In this document: in pieces, positions 17,336 to 27,202 of the stretch
How positions within the stretch are numbered: the stretch's first letter is position 1
Layout of the letters: each line of letters begins with the position of its first letter
NCBI GenBank assembly: GCA_024230295.1
Contig: JAAERN010000032.1
Span: forward strand, 1-64,000
Origin: Planctomycetota bacterium
Lineage (GTDB): Bacteria > Planctomycetota > Phycisphaerae > Phycisphaerales > SM1A02
Direction of reading: 5' to 3'
Length of the DNA stretch: 64,000 nt
Translations under genes and position numbers: made by a program
Notes under the pieces: model-generated
What the model was told of the DNA's origin: nothing
Database searches by the model: none
The model's input: the letters and a program-made list of their open reading frames with translations, nothing else

Positions 17336-18433
17336 ATGATGCAATTACATGAGTATCGAATGTGGTGCTGTCTCGGGCTGGCGTGCGCGTGTGTCGGGTG
17401 TGCGGCGCATGGGCCTCGGATTGATGGAACGCTTCCCGAGGGGCATCCACGGGTGTACGTTGCTGGCGAGGTTGAGGTGGCTCCTCGCATCGATGGTGAA
17501 CTTCGGGACGCGGCCTGGAAAGGTGCTGCGTGGACGGCTGACTTTGTTGACATCGAAGGATCTGCGAAGCCCCGTCCGAGGTTCCGAACACGCGCAAAGA
17601 TGTGCTGGGACTCGGAGTATTTGTATGTGGCGGCCCAACTCGATGAGCCACACTTGTGGAGCACGCTTACCAAGCGGGACTCGATCATCTATCACGACAA
17701 CGACTTTGAAATCTTCATCGACCCCGATGGCGATCGCTTCGAGTACGACGAGTACGAGATCAACACGCTTGGAACCGAGATGGATCTGCGAATGAGCCGC
17801 CCGTATCGCGATGGTGGTGGTTTCGACATAAGTTGGGACTTTGCTGGCGTGTGCTCGGCGGTGGCGACGCAGGGCACGATCAACGATCCGTCAGATCGCG
17901 ATGAGGGGTGGACGGTTGAGATTGCGATTCCGTGGGCCTCAATGGCCGACACGGCGCGGCGGGCATGTCCACCGCGACCGGGCGATGCGTGGTGGATCAA
18001 CTTCTCTCGCGTGCAGTGGCCGGTGCGAGTTGAGGGTGGCGAGTATGTCAAACCGGATGGCGCGCGTGAGGACAACTGGGTGTGGTCGCCGCAGTACGCC
18101 ATCGACATGCATCGACCCGAGTATTGGGGCCGCGTGCAGTTCAGCGCAGATGCGCCAGGTGCCGGAGCGTTTGTGGTTCCCGTGGATGCCGCTGTGCGCA
18201 TGCAGCTTCGTCACTTGATCGATGCGGATGAGCGGTACATGTCCCAGCACGCCGCGCCGCCTGCGACCATGGCGGACCTCGACGGGCTATGGACGCCAGA
18301 TGACACGTTGCCGGAACCAATATTTCGTGATGGTCCTGATGGCCGAGTGATTGTCCAGCAAGCAGGCGACACAACATGGATTGTCGATAGTCAGGGTCAG
18401 ATCCGCCGCGTGATGCGCCAAGGTGAAAGATGA
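17336..18433 (+). CDS. Lipoprotein with CBM9-like sugar-binding fold
   Basis: A 365-residue protein with a short hydrophobic N-terminus ending in a lipobox-like VGC-AAHG, so it is probably a lipoprotein. The body matches the family 9 carbohydrate-binding-like fold used in planctomycete and bacteroidete surface proteins: an N-terminal strand RIDGELRDAAWKGA, then SEYLYVAAQLDEP, and FEIFIDPDGD followed by EINTLG. The ending GEYVKPDGAREDNWVWSPQ is also typical. The C-terminal 100 residues hold no domain I recognise. Start at 17336 or the next ATG at 17339. It is divergent from moaA and converges on the Rieske gene. Confidence 0.75.
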   Translation: MMQLHEYRMWCCLGLACACVGCAAHGPRIDGTLPEGHPRVYVAGEVEVAPRIDGELRDAAWKGAAWTADFVDIEGSAKPRPRFRTRAKMCWDSEYLYVAAQLDEPHLWSTLTKRDSIIYHDNDFEIFIDPDGDRFEYDEYEINTLGTEMDLRMSRPYRDGGGFDISWDFAGVCSAVATQGTINDPSDRDEGWTVEIAIPWASMADTARRACPPRPGDAWWINFSRVQWPVRVEGGEYVKPDGAREDNWVWSPQYAIDMHRPEYWGRVQFSADAPGAGAFVVPVDAAVRMQLRHLIDADERYMSQHAAPPATMADLDGLWTPDDTLPEPIFRDGPDGRVIVQQAGDTTWIVDSQGQIRRVMRQGER

Positions 18434-18445
18434 CGCGGCGGGCTA

Positions 18446-18757
18446 TCACACCTTGACGAGTACATCGTCCCCATCGAGTCGAACTTCAAAGACTCGAATC
18501 GGATCGTCAGCAGGTGGGTCGCAGGCCTCGCCGTCAGAAAGACGGAAGGAGCCGCAGTGGAGCGAGCAGATGATGCATCCGTCCTCGACATGCCCGCCAT
18601 CCGAGAGCGAGAACTCGCTGTGAGTGCATGCGTCACTGACGGCGTGGACGGTGTTGCCCTGGCGCACGAGGGCGATCTCCTCCCTGCCTATTGAGACGCG
18701 GACAGGGGTGCCTTCCGGAAGTTCAGAGATCTTGGCAGCGTGTGTGAAGTCTGTCAT
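18446..18757 (-). CDS. Rieske-type [2Fe-2S] ferredoxin
   Basis: A 103-residue soluble Rieske protein. The cluster ligands are C44-x-H46 (ACTHSE) and C64-x2-H67 (CSLHC). Length and sequence resemble the ferredoxin subunit of non-heme oxygenases and NirD, and especially the small Rieske proteins that accompany suf operons. The sufBCDS-sufT genes lie 1.3 kb upstream on the same strand, separated by a plus-strand dockerin gene. A link to Fe-S assembly is therefore plausible but not proven. No oxygenase partner is visible. Confidence 0.85.
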   Translation of the reverse strand: MTDFTHAAKISELPEGTPVRVSIGREEIALVRQGNTVHAVSDACTHSEFSLSDGGHVEDGCIICSLHCGSFRLSDGEACDPPADDPIRVFEVRLDGDDVLVKV

Positions 18758-19051
18758 GGGGGGGGGAGGATACTGCCTTTGAGAAGTAGTCCTCGGATTC
18801 TGCCAGAGAACGAAGAGCAGAGAACGGGGTCAGGCACTCAGCGGGTACCTGGCCCCCGCTGTGATAGTGGACACCCACCAATGTGCTTGCCCCGATTTCG
18901 GGGTGAAGCAGCAGTTGGCAGCGGACGGATGGGGTCGCGCCGAATAATCTTTGTTGCCGCCTGCTGCTTTTCGGCAGCGAATGGGCGAGCGGCACTGAAA
19001 CTGTCGTAGGGTTCCCGTCGCTGCAACAGATGCGGCAGGAGGACATGACCC
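18758..19051. other. Intergenic region with REP-like hairpins
   Basis: No gene is visible. It holds an imperfect 12-bp hairpin at 18826-18856 (GGGGTCAGGCAC pairing with GTACCTGGCCCC, one wobble and one mismatch), a perfect CCCCGA-TT-TCGGGG at 18890-18903, and GCTGC/GCAGC at 18963-18978. The first resembles extragenic palindromes that are repeated in many genomes. AGGAGG near 19037-19042 serves the next gene. Confidence 0.45.
18826..18856. repeat. REP-like imperfect palindrome
   Basis: The arms 18826-18837 and 18845-18856 pair over 12 positions with one G-U wobble and one mismatch around a short loop. No transposase of the REP-associated type is near. It could end or stabilise transcripts; copies elsewhere in the genome would confirm a repeat family. 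Confidence 0.4.
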
Positions 19052-19870
19052 ATGTACTGCGCCATTGTGAGCGCCGCCCTCGTGGCGGCTGTGCTATCGA
19101 TCTATCCGCGACCCGAGACACTTCTTCGCGTGCCCCAAGACTACAAGTCCGTGCAGGCAGCGGTTGATGCTGTGCCAATTGGCGGCACAGTGCTGCTGGC
19201 TCAGGGCGTGCACGTTGGACCCGTGGATATGCGGGGTAAAGCGGTGACGCTTCGCAGCGAGTGGGGGGCCGAGTTCACATCTATCCTCGGCGGCCCTAGC
19301 GTCATTCGATGCGCGAGCGGCGAAGGGCCAGGAACGATCATCGAGGGTCTTACCATTGCTGGTGGAACCGGCGCTGTGGGCGATGACGGTTTGAGCCGCG
19401 GTGGTGGGGTGTACATCGACGGCACCAGCCCACGAATCCTCCGGTGTCTCATCGTCGGCAACAGCGCCGATCGTGGTCCCGGCGCTTGGATTCGAGATGG
19501 CCAACCAGTCTTCGAGGACTGCTGGATTCACGACAACATCTCGCCGAACACCGATGGCATCGTGTGCGAAGGTGTGGCGCCTCGGTTCATACGCTGCGGA
19601 TTTCACGAAGACGGTGTGCAGTGGACCGATGCGCCGCCAGTCGATATTCGCAGCGATTGCGAGTCGCCGGGCGGGGCGTGTTGCCTGGGAAACTACTGCG
19701 TGCAGACGACCGACATCGCGTGTGGCGATGCAGGTGGATTCTGGCATCAGGACGCCGCATGTGGCAGCGGCGTGTGCCCGCAGCCGTGTTATGGCGATAC
19801 CAATGCCGATCGCCGCGTCAATCACACCGACCTCATCCGCGTGCTGGATGGCTGGGGGATGTGTCCGTGA
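19052..19870 (+). CDS. Secreted beta-helix protein with Cys-rich module and dockerin-like tail
   Basis: A 272-residue exported protein. Residues 1-20 are a signal sequence; about 25-195 form right-handed beta-helix turns that begin YKSVQAAVDAVPIGGTVLL and continue with SPRILRCLIVGNSA. Next is a cysteine-rich module (GGACCLGNYC, then eight cysteines in total up to GSGVCPQPC) of a type repeated in planctomycete surface proteins. The end carries one dockerin-like loop GDTNADRRVNHTDLI and WGMCP. A strong Shine-Dalgarno AGGAGG lies 9 bases before the ATG. The gene sits on the opposite strand between the suf genes and the Rieske gene, as if inserted. Confidence 0.75.
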   Translation: MYCAIVSAALVAAVLSIYPRPETLLRVPQDYKSVQAAVDAVPIGGTVLLAQGVHVGPVDMRGKAVTLRSEWGAEFTSILGGPSVIRCASGEGPGTIIEGLTIAGGTGAVGDDGLSRGGGVYIDGTSPRILRCLIVGNSADRGPGAWIRDGQPVFEDCWIHDNISPNTDGIVCEGVAPRFIRCGFHEDGVQWTDAPPVDIRSDCESPGGACCLGNYCVQTTDIACGDAGGFWHQDAACGSGVCPQPCYGDTNADRRVNHTDLIRVLDGWGMCP

Positions 19871-19886
19871 TATATACGGAGCGATA

Positions 19887-20033
19887 TTGACGCCGATCGA
19901 TCGCTCGAATATTCCGCATCTACTTCAGGTGGAAGGCTGGAAACGCATGCCGCCGGCAGAGGCTGCGCCGTTTCGTCGAGCCGAAGTTGACCATGCGGCC
20001 TTGCTTTCCGAGTTGGGCTACGACGCGTTGTAG
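19887..20033 (+). other. Short open frame, possible gene remnant
   Basis: A 48-codon frame begins at TTG 19887 and runs to TAG 20033. Its composition (GWKRMPPAEAAPFRRAEVD, ending LLSELGYDAL) looks protein-like, and the end recalls the C-termini of some CoA-transferase family proteins, but the match is too short to trust. It may be the tail of a deleted gene. No ribosome binding site is evident. Confidence 0.2.
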
Positions 20034-20040
20034 AGCCCGT

Positions 20041-20469
20041 TCATCGATCCGTTGGCTTGCGTCCGATCGTCAGATTCGTCTTTGAGGGCTGGTGGAACTT
20101 CCGGGGGTCGAATTTGCCAGTGAAGTCGAGGTCAAGTTTGGCGGCCTCGCTCATCATGTCGGGTGTCCACTCGGGCTCCCAGACAATTTCAACCGCGGTG
20201 CCGCTAACGCCATCGACCGCGGCGACTGCTTGTTCAACCTGCTGCGGAAGCAGTTCGGCGACGGGGCAATTCGGCGTCGTCAGGGTCATGGTGATCTGAA
20301 CGCTGCTACGTTCGTCGATTTGAATGTCGTAGATCAGACCGAGCTCGTAGAGGTTCACCGGAATCTCGGGATCGCGCACTGTTCGGATGGCATCGATGAT
20401 CCGTTCTCGGAGTGGCGACGATTCAGGTAAGGCAGCGGCGCCTGTCTTGGGGGGGCTATCCGAAGACAT
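20041..20469 (-). CDS. SufT-like MIP18/DUF59 Fe-S assembly protein
   Basis: A 142-residue protein of the MIP18 (DUF59) family. SufT members help mature Fe-S proteins. The family motif DPEIPVNLYELGLIYD is at residues 33-48, and the conserved cysteine is in TPNCP (C68). The longer frame to 20637 is a shadow of sufS; ATG 20469 overlaps the sufS end by 14 bases, so translation is coupled. The last 40 residues (WTPDMMSEAAKLDLDF) agree with SufT proteins rather than with MRP/PaaD. It is the last gene of the minus-strand suf operon. Confidence 0.88.
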   Translation of the reverse strand: MSSDSPPKTGAAALPESSPLRERIIDAIRTVRDPEIPVNLYELGLIYDIQIDERSSVQITMTLTTPNCPVAELLPQQVEQAVAAVDGVSGTAVEIVWEPEWTPDMMSEAAKLDLDFTGKFDPRKFHQPSKTNLTIGRKPTDR

Positions 20470-21688
20470 CGATGATTCTCCGGATGGCTGCTTCGGTGGC
20501 CTCAAGTTCGGCTTCGGTGTTGAAGAATGCAGGCGCGATGCGCGCCGTTGCGGAATAGCCGAGCCGTTCGAGAATGGGCTGCGCGCAGTGGTGTCCTGCG
20601 CGGATAGCGATGCTATGTCGATCGAGCATCGCCCCAACGTCCGCGGGGTGCATGCCGTCGATCACGAACGAGATCGCACCGGCGCGGTGCGAAGGTGTGC
20701 CGACGAGTTGAACGCGGTCGATTGACTTAAGACGTGTCACCATGTCCGCCAGCAGGGCAGTCTCTCGATTGGCGATTGTGTCCATGCCGATCCCAGAGAG
20801 CCAGTCGACCGCGCCGCCCAGGCCGATCGTTCCGCCGACATTCGGCGTGCCGGCCTCAAACTTCCATGGGACATCGTTCCAGGTGCTGTCGGCGAACGAC
20901 ACTGAGCGAATCATGTCGCCGCCACCTTGCCATGGTGGCATGGCTTCGAGTTGAGCCCCTGAACTGAGTAGTCCACCAATACCGGTGGGCGCATACATCT
21001 TGTGGCCGCTGAAGACGAAGAAGTCGCAGCCAATCGCGGTGATATCGACCGGCATGTGCGGCACCATCTGGGCGCCGTCGACGAGTGTTGTGATCCCGCG
21101 AGCCTTCGCGGTGGCGCAAAGCTCGGCGATCGGTGTCACCGTGCCAAGCGCATTGCTGACGCCGGTCATGGCAAGCAGACGCGTACGATCGGTCATCGCA
21201 TCGATGACCGTATCGAGGTGCAGTTCGCCCGCATCATCAACATCGGCCACACGAAGTACGCATCCACGGCGGGCGCAGAGCAGTTGCCACGGCACGATGT
21301 TGGCGTGATGCTCAAGCGCAGAGATCAGGACTTCGTCGCCAGCACCGAGATTCGTCTCACCCCACGATCCGGCTACGAGATTGATTGCTTCGGTCGTTCC
21401 TCGGGTGAAGACAAGTTCACCGCCACCAAAGAATGCGGCGATGCGGCGCCGGGCGTCTTCGTAGGCGTGCGTGGCTTCGCCCGAAAGTGTGTGGACACCG
21501 CGGTGGACGTTTGCGGGGAACTGTGATTCATAGGTGAGAACAGTGTCAAGGACGGCCTGCGGGCGAGGCGTCGTGGCGGCGTTGTCGAGGTAGATGAGTG
21601 GCTTGCCGTGAATATCGCGACTGAGCGCCGGAATACCGTCACGGATAGCCATGATATTTGGGCAGGTCGTTGCGTCTATGTCCGTCAC
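20456..21688 (-). CDS. sufS: Cysteine desulfurase SufS
   Basis: SufS takes sulfur from cysteine for Fe-S clusters, using PLP and an active-site persulfide. The 410-residue protein has the N-terminal IYLDNAATTPRPQ, the PLP lysine in FSGHKMYAPTG (K230) and the catalytic cysteine in RAGHHCAQP (C368). The GTG at 21688 overlaps the sufD TGA as GTGA and gives the normal SufS length; the longer frame to 21811 overlaps sufD and is rejected. No SufE or SufU sulfur acceptor is present in the window. Confidence 0.95.
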   Translation of the reverse strand: MTDIDATTCPNIMAIRDGIPALSRDIHGKPLIYLDNAATTPRPQAVLDTVLTYESQFPANVHRGVHTLSGEATHAYEDARRRIAAFFGGGELVFTRGTTEAINLVAGSWGETNLGAGDEVLISALEHHANIVPWQLLCARRGCVLRVADVDDAGELHLDTVIDAMTDRTRLLAMTGVSNALGTVTPIAELCATAKARGITTLVDGAQMVPHMPVDITAIGCDFFVFSGHKMYAPTGIGGLLSSGAQLEAMPPWQGGGDMIRSVSFADSTWNDVPWKFEAGTPNVGGTIGLGGAVDWLSGIGMDTIANRETALLADMVTRLKSIDRVQLVGTPSHRAGAISFVIDGMHPADVGAMLDRHSIAIRAGHHCAQPILERLGYSATARIAPAFFNTEAELEATEAAIRRIIDVFG

Positions 21689-22974
21689 AGTGACACGATG
21701 CCTTCGTCGAGCATCTCGGCGCCAGGAAGCTGCGCGAGAATTCGCCTCGCGAGGTGGCTGCGAAGCGATTGAAGCGGCACTTCGTTGATGACCTCGGCTG
21801 CAAAGGCCCATGCCAGCAAGGCTCGGGCAGTTGACTCGGGCACACCGCGGGCGCGCAGGTAGAAGAGGGCTCCTGGATCAATCTCGCCTGTGGTGGCGCC
21901 ATGCGTGCACTTGACGTCGTCGGCGTAGATCTCAAGTTCCGGGCGGCTCCACGACTTGGCGTCGGGGCTCAGCAGGAGATTGCGGCTGGTCTGAACAGCG
22001 TCGGTTCCATGCGCACCGTGGTTGACGAAGATTCTTGCTGCGAACGCGGCAGAAGACTGATCGGGCAGCAGGTGTTTGAAGATTTCGCGGCTGGTGCAGC
22101 CGGGGGCCATGTGCGCGACGAGGATTCTGCTGTTGATGTGCCGATCACCGTCGCCAATGCCGAATCCTCGGAGGGCTGCATGCGCGCCTTCACCGTCGAG
22201 TGACGCGTGGGCGATCGTTCGCACCGTCCGTCCGCCGACTGTGAGGACGACCGACTCGAAGGTGCTGCCTGCAGCCTGGCGGGAGGCGATGCCGCCCATG
22301 TGCCAAGTTTGATCGTCGTGTTCGACGAGGCGGGCATGATTGCACTTGGCGCCTTCCTTGAGTTCGACCTCGGTCATGGGCGTGACCAATGCTGGTCCTG
22401 TGCCGCCCCAACTCTCCAGCACACAGGCGGTTGCGTTGCGGCCGAGGCGGATGACGACTCGAAGCGTGCTGGCAATCGGGTCGGCATCGGGTGACGAGAG
22501 ATGCACGATGTGAAGTGGTTTGGAAAGCGACTGTCCGTCGGGGACTTCAATAAGCACACCATCTTCGACAAGCGCGGTGGAGAGCTGTGCGAACGGGTCG
22601 TCTGAAAAGTCGGCCACTCGATCGAGGTGGGTTTCGTTGAGCATCGGACTCAGCAGCCGCACGCCCTCCGGTAGGTCAGAACTCGCGGCCGCATCGAACC
22701 TGCCGTTGACAAAGATCAGTCTGACATCGGTTCCCTTGATGTCGAACGCAGCGAGTTCGCCGCGGTCGGCAGTCGCATTTGGTCCCAGGTGCCACGCCGT
22801 GTCGGCGGCCTCTTTCAGGTTGCAGTACTTGAAAGCGTCATCGTTCTTAGAAGGCCAGCCAAGTTCATGAAGCCGCTCGCAAGCCGCGCGCCGCTGGTCT
22901 CCCATCGACTTCGCTGCGAGTGCATCGATCGAATCGCAGAGTGGACACACATTGTCAAGCGTCTTGATGCACAT
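21685..22974 (-). CDS. sufD: Fe-S scaffold subunit SufD
   Basis: SufD is the partner of SufB in the SufBC2D scaffold complex that builds Fe-S clusters. The 429-residue protein has the N-terminal helix with KNDDAFKYCNLKEAAD and the C-terminal beta-helix segments PDAKSWSRPELEIYADDVKC and HGATTGEIDPGALFYL, both characteristic of SufD. It starts 2 bases after sufC. The N-terminus contains three cysteines (MCIK and VCPLC), which is uncommon; their role is unknown. Confidence 0.94.
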   Translation of the reverse strand: MCIKTLDNVCPLCDSIDALAAKSMGDQRRAACERLHELGWPSKNDDAFKYCNLKEAADTAWHLGPNATADRGELAAFDIKGTDVRLIFVNGRFDAAASSDLPEGVRLLSPMLNETHLDRVADFSDDPFAQLSTALVEDGVLIEVPDGQSLSKPLHIVHLSSPDADPIASTLRVVIRLGRNATACVLESWGGTGPALVTPMTEVELKEGAKCNHARLVEHDDQTWHMGGIASRQAAGSTFESVVLTVGGRTVRTIAHASLDGEGAHAALRGFGIGDGDRHINSRILVAHMAPGCTSREIFKHLLPDQSSAAFAARIFVNHGAHGTDAVQTSRNLLLSPDAKSWSRPELEIYADDVKCTHGATTGEIDPGALFYLRARGVPESTARALLAWAFAAEVINEVPLQSLRSHLARRILAQLPGAEMLDEGIVSL

Positions 22975-22976
22975 GG

Positions 22977-23741
<765 letters not shown>

Positions 23742-23752
23742 GGTGTCTCTTT

Positions 23753-25216
23753 CTAGCCAACGCTGTCCTCAAGGCTCACGGCAAGCAGTGCCTTGGCCTC
23801 GACGGCGAATTCCATCGGGAGCTCCGCGAAAACTTCGCGGCAGAACCCATTGACGATCATCGACACCGCGTCTTCGGACGAAATGCCCCGTTGATTGCAG
23901 TAGAAGATCTGGTCTTCCCCGATCTTGGTGGTCGATGCTTCGTGTTCGACTTGCGCGGTGCAGTTCTCGACTTCGATGACCGGGAACGTATGTGCGCCGC
24001 ATTCGTCACCCATGAGCATCGAGTCGCATTGAGTGTAGTTTCGCGAGTCGGTGCTTCCGGGCAGAATCTTGACGAGGCCTCGATACGTGTTGTGGCCCTT
24101 GCCAGCGCTGATTCCTTTGGAAACGATGTTGCTGTGCGTTCGCTTGCCGACGTGAATCATCTTTGTGCCGGTGTCAGCCTGCTGGTAGTTGTTGGTGAGG
24201 GCGACCGAGTAGAACTCGCCGATGCTGTCATCGCCCTTGAGAATGCAGGATGGGTACTTCCATGTCATCGCCGATCCAGTTTCGACCTGCGTCCACGAGA
24301 TGTGACTGCGATCGCCTGAGCAAAGACCTCGCTTGGTGACGAAGTTGTAGATGCCGCCTACACCGTTTTCGTCACCGGGATACCAGTTCTGAATCGTTGA
24401 GTACTTGATCTCAGCGTCTTCCATAGCGACAAGTTCAACCACAGCAGCGTGCAACTGGTTCTCGTCGCGTTGCGGGGCGGTGCAGCCTTCGAGATACGAG
24501 ACGTAGGCGCCCTCATCAGCCACGATGAGCGTTCGCTCGAATTGGCCGGTGTTCATCTGGTTGATTCGGAAATAGGTGCTCAGTTCCATCGGGCAGCGGA
24601 CGCCCTTGGGGATGTAGACGAACGACCCATCTGTGAAGACGGCGGCATTGAGCGCAGCAAAGAAATTGTCGGTGCGAGAGACGACCTTGCCAAGGTACTT
24701 CTTGACGAGCTCGGGATGCTTCTGCACCGCTTCAGAGAAGGGGCAGAAGATGACTCCTGCTTCGGCGAGTTTGTCTCGAAAGGTCGTAGCGACAGAGACG
24801 CTGTCGAACACTGCGTCGACGGCCACGCCAGCGAGCGCCGCGCGTTCTTCGAGTGGGATGCCGAGTTTCTCGTAGGTCTCAAGAAGAATCGGGTCGACCT
24901 CGTCCAGACTTTTCGGCCGATCCTCATCGCGTTTCGGCGCGGAGTAATACGAGATTGCCTGATAATCGATGGGCCGCCAATCGTGATCGGGCCAGTGCGC
25001 CCACTCGGGTTCGACCATGTCCTTCCACTTGGCGAACGCGCCGAGCCGCCATTCCAGCATCCACTCGGGTTCTCCCTTGCGGGCGGAGATGATTCGGATG
25101 ACCTCTTCGTTGAGTCCAGGCGGCAACGTGTCCGTATCGATGTCGGTTACGAATCCCCACTTGTAGTCCGATTGCTCGGCCCACTGATCCAGCGTTGTAT
25201 TGGGGTCGTGTGGCAT
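23753..25216 (-). CDS. sufB: Fe-S scaffold subunit SufB
   Basis: SufB carries the nascent cluster in the SufBC2D scaffold. The 487-residue protein shows the SufB signatures [40 protein letters not shown] and [15 protein letters not shown]. The upstream extension of the frame begins at TTG 25252; I chose ATG 25216, which leaves the typical short N-terminus before the conserved fold. It is the first gene of the operon sufB-C-D-S-T and is transcribed away from the sufA-like gene. Confidence 0.95.
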   Translation of the reverse strand: MPHDPNTTLDQWAEQSDYKWGFVTDIDTDTLPPGLNEEVIRIISARKGEPEWMLEWRLGAFAKWKDMVEPEWAHWPDHDWRPIDYQAISYYSAPKRDEDRPKSLDEVDPILLETYEKLGIPLEERAALAGVAVDAVFDSVSVATTFRDKLAEAGVIFCPFSEAVQKHPELVKKYLGKVVSRTDNFFAALNAAVFTDGSFVYIPKGVRCPMELSTYFRINQMNTGQFERTLIVADEGAYVSYLEGCTAPQRDENQLHAAVVELVAMEDAEIKYSTIQNWYPGDENGVGGIYNFVTKRGLCSGDRSHISWTQVETGSAMTWKYPSCILKGDDSIGEFYSVALTNNYQQADTGTKMIHVGKRTHSNIVSKGISAGKGHNTYRGLVKILPGSTDSRNYTQCDSMLMGDECGAHTFPVIEVENCTAQVEHEASTTKIGEDQIFYCNQRGISSEDAVSMIVNGFCREVFAELPMEFAVEAKALLAVSLEDSVG

Positions 25217-25292
25217 AAAGGCGGGTTCGTGGGCTGGGGGCGATACTTGCAAACGAATCTCAAGTAGAACTGTTCGTCCTTGAGGAATCCAC

Positions 25293-25298
25293 TATAAT
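25293..25298 (+). promoter_or_regulatory. Candidate -10 box for the sufA-like gene
   Basis: A perfect TATAAT lies 44 bases before the ATG of the sufA-like gene, in the 125-base space between divergent sufB and sufA. The -35 at the right distance (around 25270-25275, CTGTTC) is weak. I see no clear IscR or Fur site. Confidence 0.4.
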
Positions 25299-25341
25299 AG
25301 CGATTTCGGGATCGATTTGAGTCCCAGCCAGGAGTTCCGCC

Positions 25342-25716
25342 ATGTCCGTGATCATCACCGAGACCGCTGCACGAGAGATCGCCTCCATTGTTCGCCAGCA
25401 GGATCTCGATGCCAAGGCAATCCGCCTTCGCGTGGGTGTCAAAGGTGGCGGCTGCTCCGGCTTCTCGTATCTCTTGGATCTCACTGAAACAACCCGCGAT
25501 TCGGACGAGACGTGGGACTTCGACTACGAACTCGAGAAGGCTGACGGCGAGGGCAAGGAGCCCTTCAAGCTTCGCGTGATCTGCGACCCGAAGAGCCTTT
25601 TGTATCTCAATGGCACCGAGATCGACTTCAAGGACGAGATCATGGGCCGTGGGTTCGTCTTCAACAACCCGAACGCGACCAGCAGTTGCGGTTGCGGAAG
25701 CAGTTTCAGCGCGTAG
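25342..25716 (+). CDS. A-type Fe-S carrier (SufA/ErpA/IscA family)
   Basis: A 124-residue A-type carrier that passes Fe-S clusters to target proteins. The three ligand cysteines are present: C38 in KGGGCSGFSY and C116, C118 in SSCGCGSSFSA. An insertion of about ten charged residues (EKADGEGKEPFK) lies in the middle compared with E. coli IscA. A good Shine-Dalgarno AGGAG sits at about 25330. It is divergent from sufB, so both units may share regulation. Confidence 0.92.
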   Translation: MSVIITETAAREIASIVRQQDLDAKAIRLRVGVKGGGCSGFSYLLDLTETTRDSDETWDFDYELEKADGEGKEPFKLRVICDPKSLLYLNGTEIDFKDEIMGRGFVFNNPNATSSCGCGSSFSA

Positions 25717-26062
25717 CGCGGCCTGCTATGCAACCCAATTGGTGACCGATTTCGGCAGCCGCATAACGCGGTCGATTTCGCCCAAGTATGAACCCTCGCC
25801 GACCGTCTCAACGATGTTCGTGTGGGCTGCCCTCGGCTGAGAACGAGAGAAGAATCAACGCACATACGCCAGATACTGGGCCCAATCGCATGGGAAGGAG
25901 CTCCTTTGCTGGGCAGCGCATATAAATGGGAACCTACAAAGTGTTGGTTGGTGGGTCCCGATCATTGAGAAGTTGCTCCAGACCGGCCTCGCCAGATCGC
26001 GCAGATCAACTTCCCACCGCCCCATGGGTACAGAACCGCCGATTTGCTATCCTTTGTTCGCA
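25717..26062. other. Intergenic region without a recognisable gene
   Basis: These 346 bases hold no convincing frame. I see the perfect 12-bp palindrome AAGGAGCTCCTT at 25895-25906 and a short CCAATTGG near 25733, but no clear promoter or terminator. The cytochrome gene's promoter should be in its right-hand part. Confidence 0.4.
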
Positions 26063-27202
26063 ATGTCCAACAACCAGCCAATGACCATCAAATCGATCGT
26101 GACCAATATTGTGTGCGTGCTGATCATCGCTCCTGTGGTGACGGCTCTCATTGTGTGGGCAGCGATGGTGCTGCGCCCGGATCCGCCGCCGCAGACGATG
26201 TCGCCGCACGCGGCGACAAGTCACACGGCTGTCATCCGCCCCGCACCGCACATGCCGGTTTCGGGGCGGACGGTCTATATGGCCAACTGTGCGCGGTGTC
26301 ATGGTGCTACTGGCGATGGCAATGGAACCGAAATACTCGACCGGCCAGCAAGATCATTTCTTGCTGGTGGCTTCTCGTTTGGCAATACGACCGAAGCGAT
26401 TCGCCGAGTCGTGCAACATGGAATCGCCGGAACGCCGATGCCCGGATTTGCCGGCGTGCTTGGCGCCTCTCAAACTGGCGCCGTTGTGAAGTATGTACAA
26501 GCCATGGCCCCAGTTGCGCCACCCGTCGGTGACGAAGCGGAAATGGTTGTCGGCGATCACCCCCGGGTCATTCGGGGCATGCTGCCGCCGCGTGGCCCGT
26601 GGGACGAAGTCCAGCCCCGGGGATTGATTGTCGGAGGAACGGACGGGCTGGCGCTTTCGTATGACGTTGACGATGTTCGGTTTCGGGTGGCGCGTCAAGG
26701 ACCGTTTGTCCGGCGAACCGACTGGGAAGATCGTGGGGGTACGCCGCTCCAGCCACTTGGGCGCGTCATTCACTTTGCAGGCGTCACCGCGCCGTTCTGG
26801 AAGGGCGGGGAGCCGGTGGCGGCGGACTTTCTTGGGACCAGTACACAGGGCGAGCGAGCGTCGGTGCGTTTGGCAGTCGGCGAAGCCGTCATTGCCGAAC
26901 AGGCAGCGATCGATTCACACAAGTCGCTGCCTGGATATGTTCGTACGCTGAATGTCACCGGTGACGCGAGTGGCCTGCTGATGTCAATTCCGTCGTTTGA
27001 AGAGGCTGTCTTTCTCGGAGACAGCGACGGATGGAACTGGTGGCGGGGCGGCGATGATGTGATTGGCGTTCAGGGGGCCGAACGATCTGGCGAGCGCGTA
27101 GCGCTGCCGCCAACGGGAACGGTGAAACTGTTGGTGCTGCCCAGTGTTGATGCCGAGCGAGCTGCCGCGGCAGGCATTCCGACCAAGGCACCGACATCAT
27201 GA
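26063..27202 (+). CDS. Membrane-anchored c-type cytochrome with long C-terminal domain
   Basis: A 379-residue protein: a membrane segment at about 10-35, a proline-rich linker, then a class I cytochrome c domain with the heme motif NCARCHG and the axial-methionine region GTPMPGFAGVLG. The C-terminal 230 residues form a second domain, probably beta-rich, that resembles the heme-binding or ethylbenzene-dehydrogenase-like domain of other c-type cytochromes, but I cannot assign it firmly. ATG 26063 is preferred over the longer frame at 25973. Its TGA overlaps the ATG of the next gene, which encodes a secreted propeller dehydrogenase-like protein, so electron transfer between the two is likely. 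Confidence 0.8.
   Translation: MSNNQPMTIKSIVTNIVCVLIIAPVVTALIVWAAMVLRPDPPPQTMSPHAATSHTAVIRPAPHMPVSGRTVYMANCARCHGATGDGNGTEILDRPARSFLAGGFSFGNTTEAIRRVVQHGIAGTPMPGFAGVLGASQTGAVVKYVQAMAPVAPPVGDEAEMVVGDHPRVIRGMLPPRGPWDEVQPRGLIVGGTDGLALSYDVDDVRFRVARQGPFVRRTDWEDRGGTPLQPLGRVIHFAGVTAPFWKGGEPVAADFLGTSTQGERASVRLAVGEAVIAEQAAIDSHKSLPGYVRTLNVTGDASGLLMSIPSFEEAVFLGDSDGWNWWRGGDDVIGVQGAERSGERVALPPTGTVKLLVLPSVDAERAAAAGIPTKAPTS

Noticed and set aside
25253-25341. IscR or Fur box in the suf divergent spacer
   Set aside because: No match to either consensus was convincing; only a -10 box was kept.
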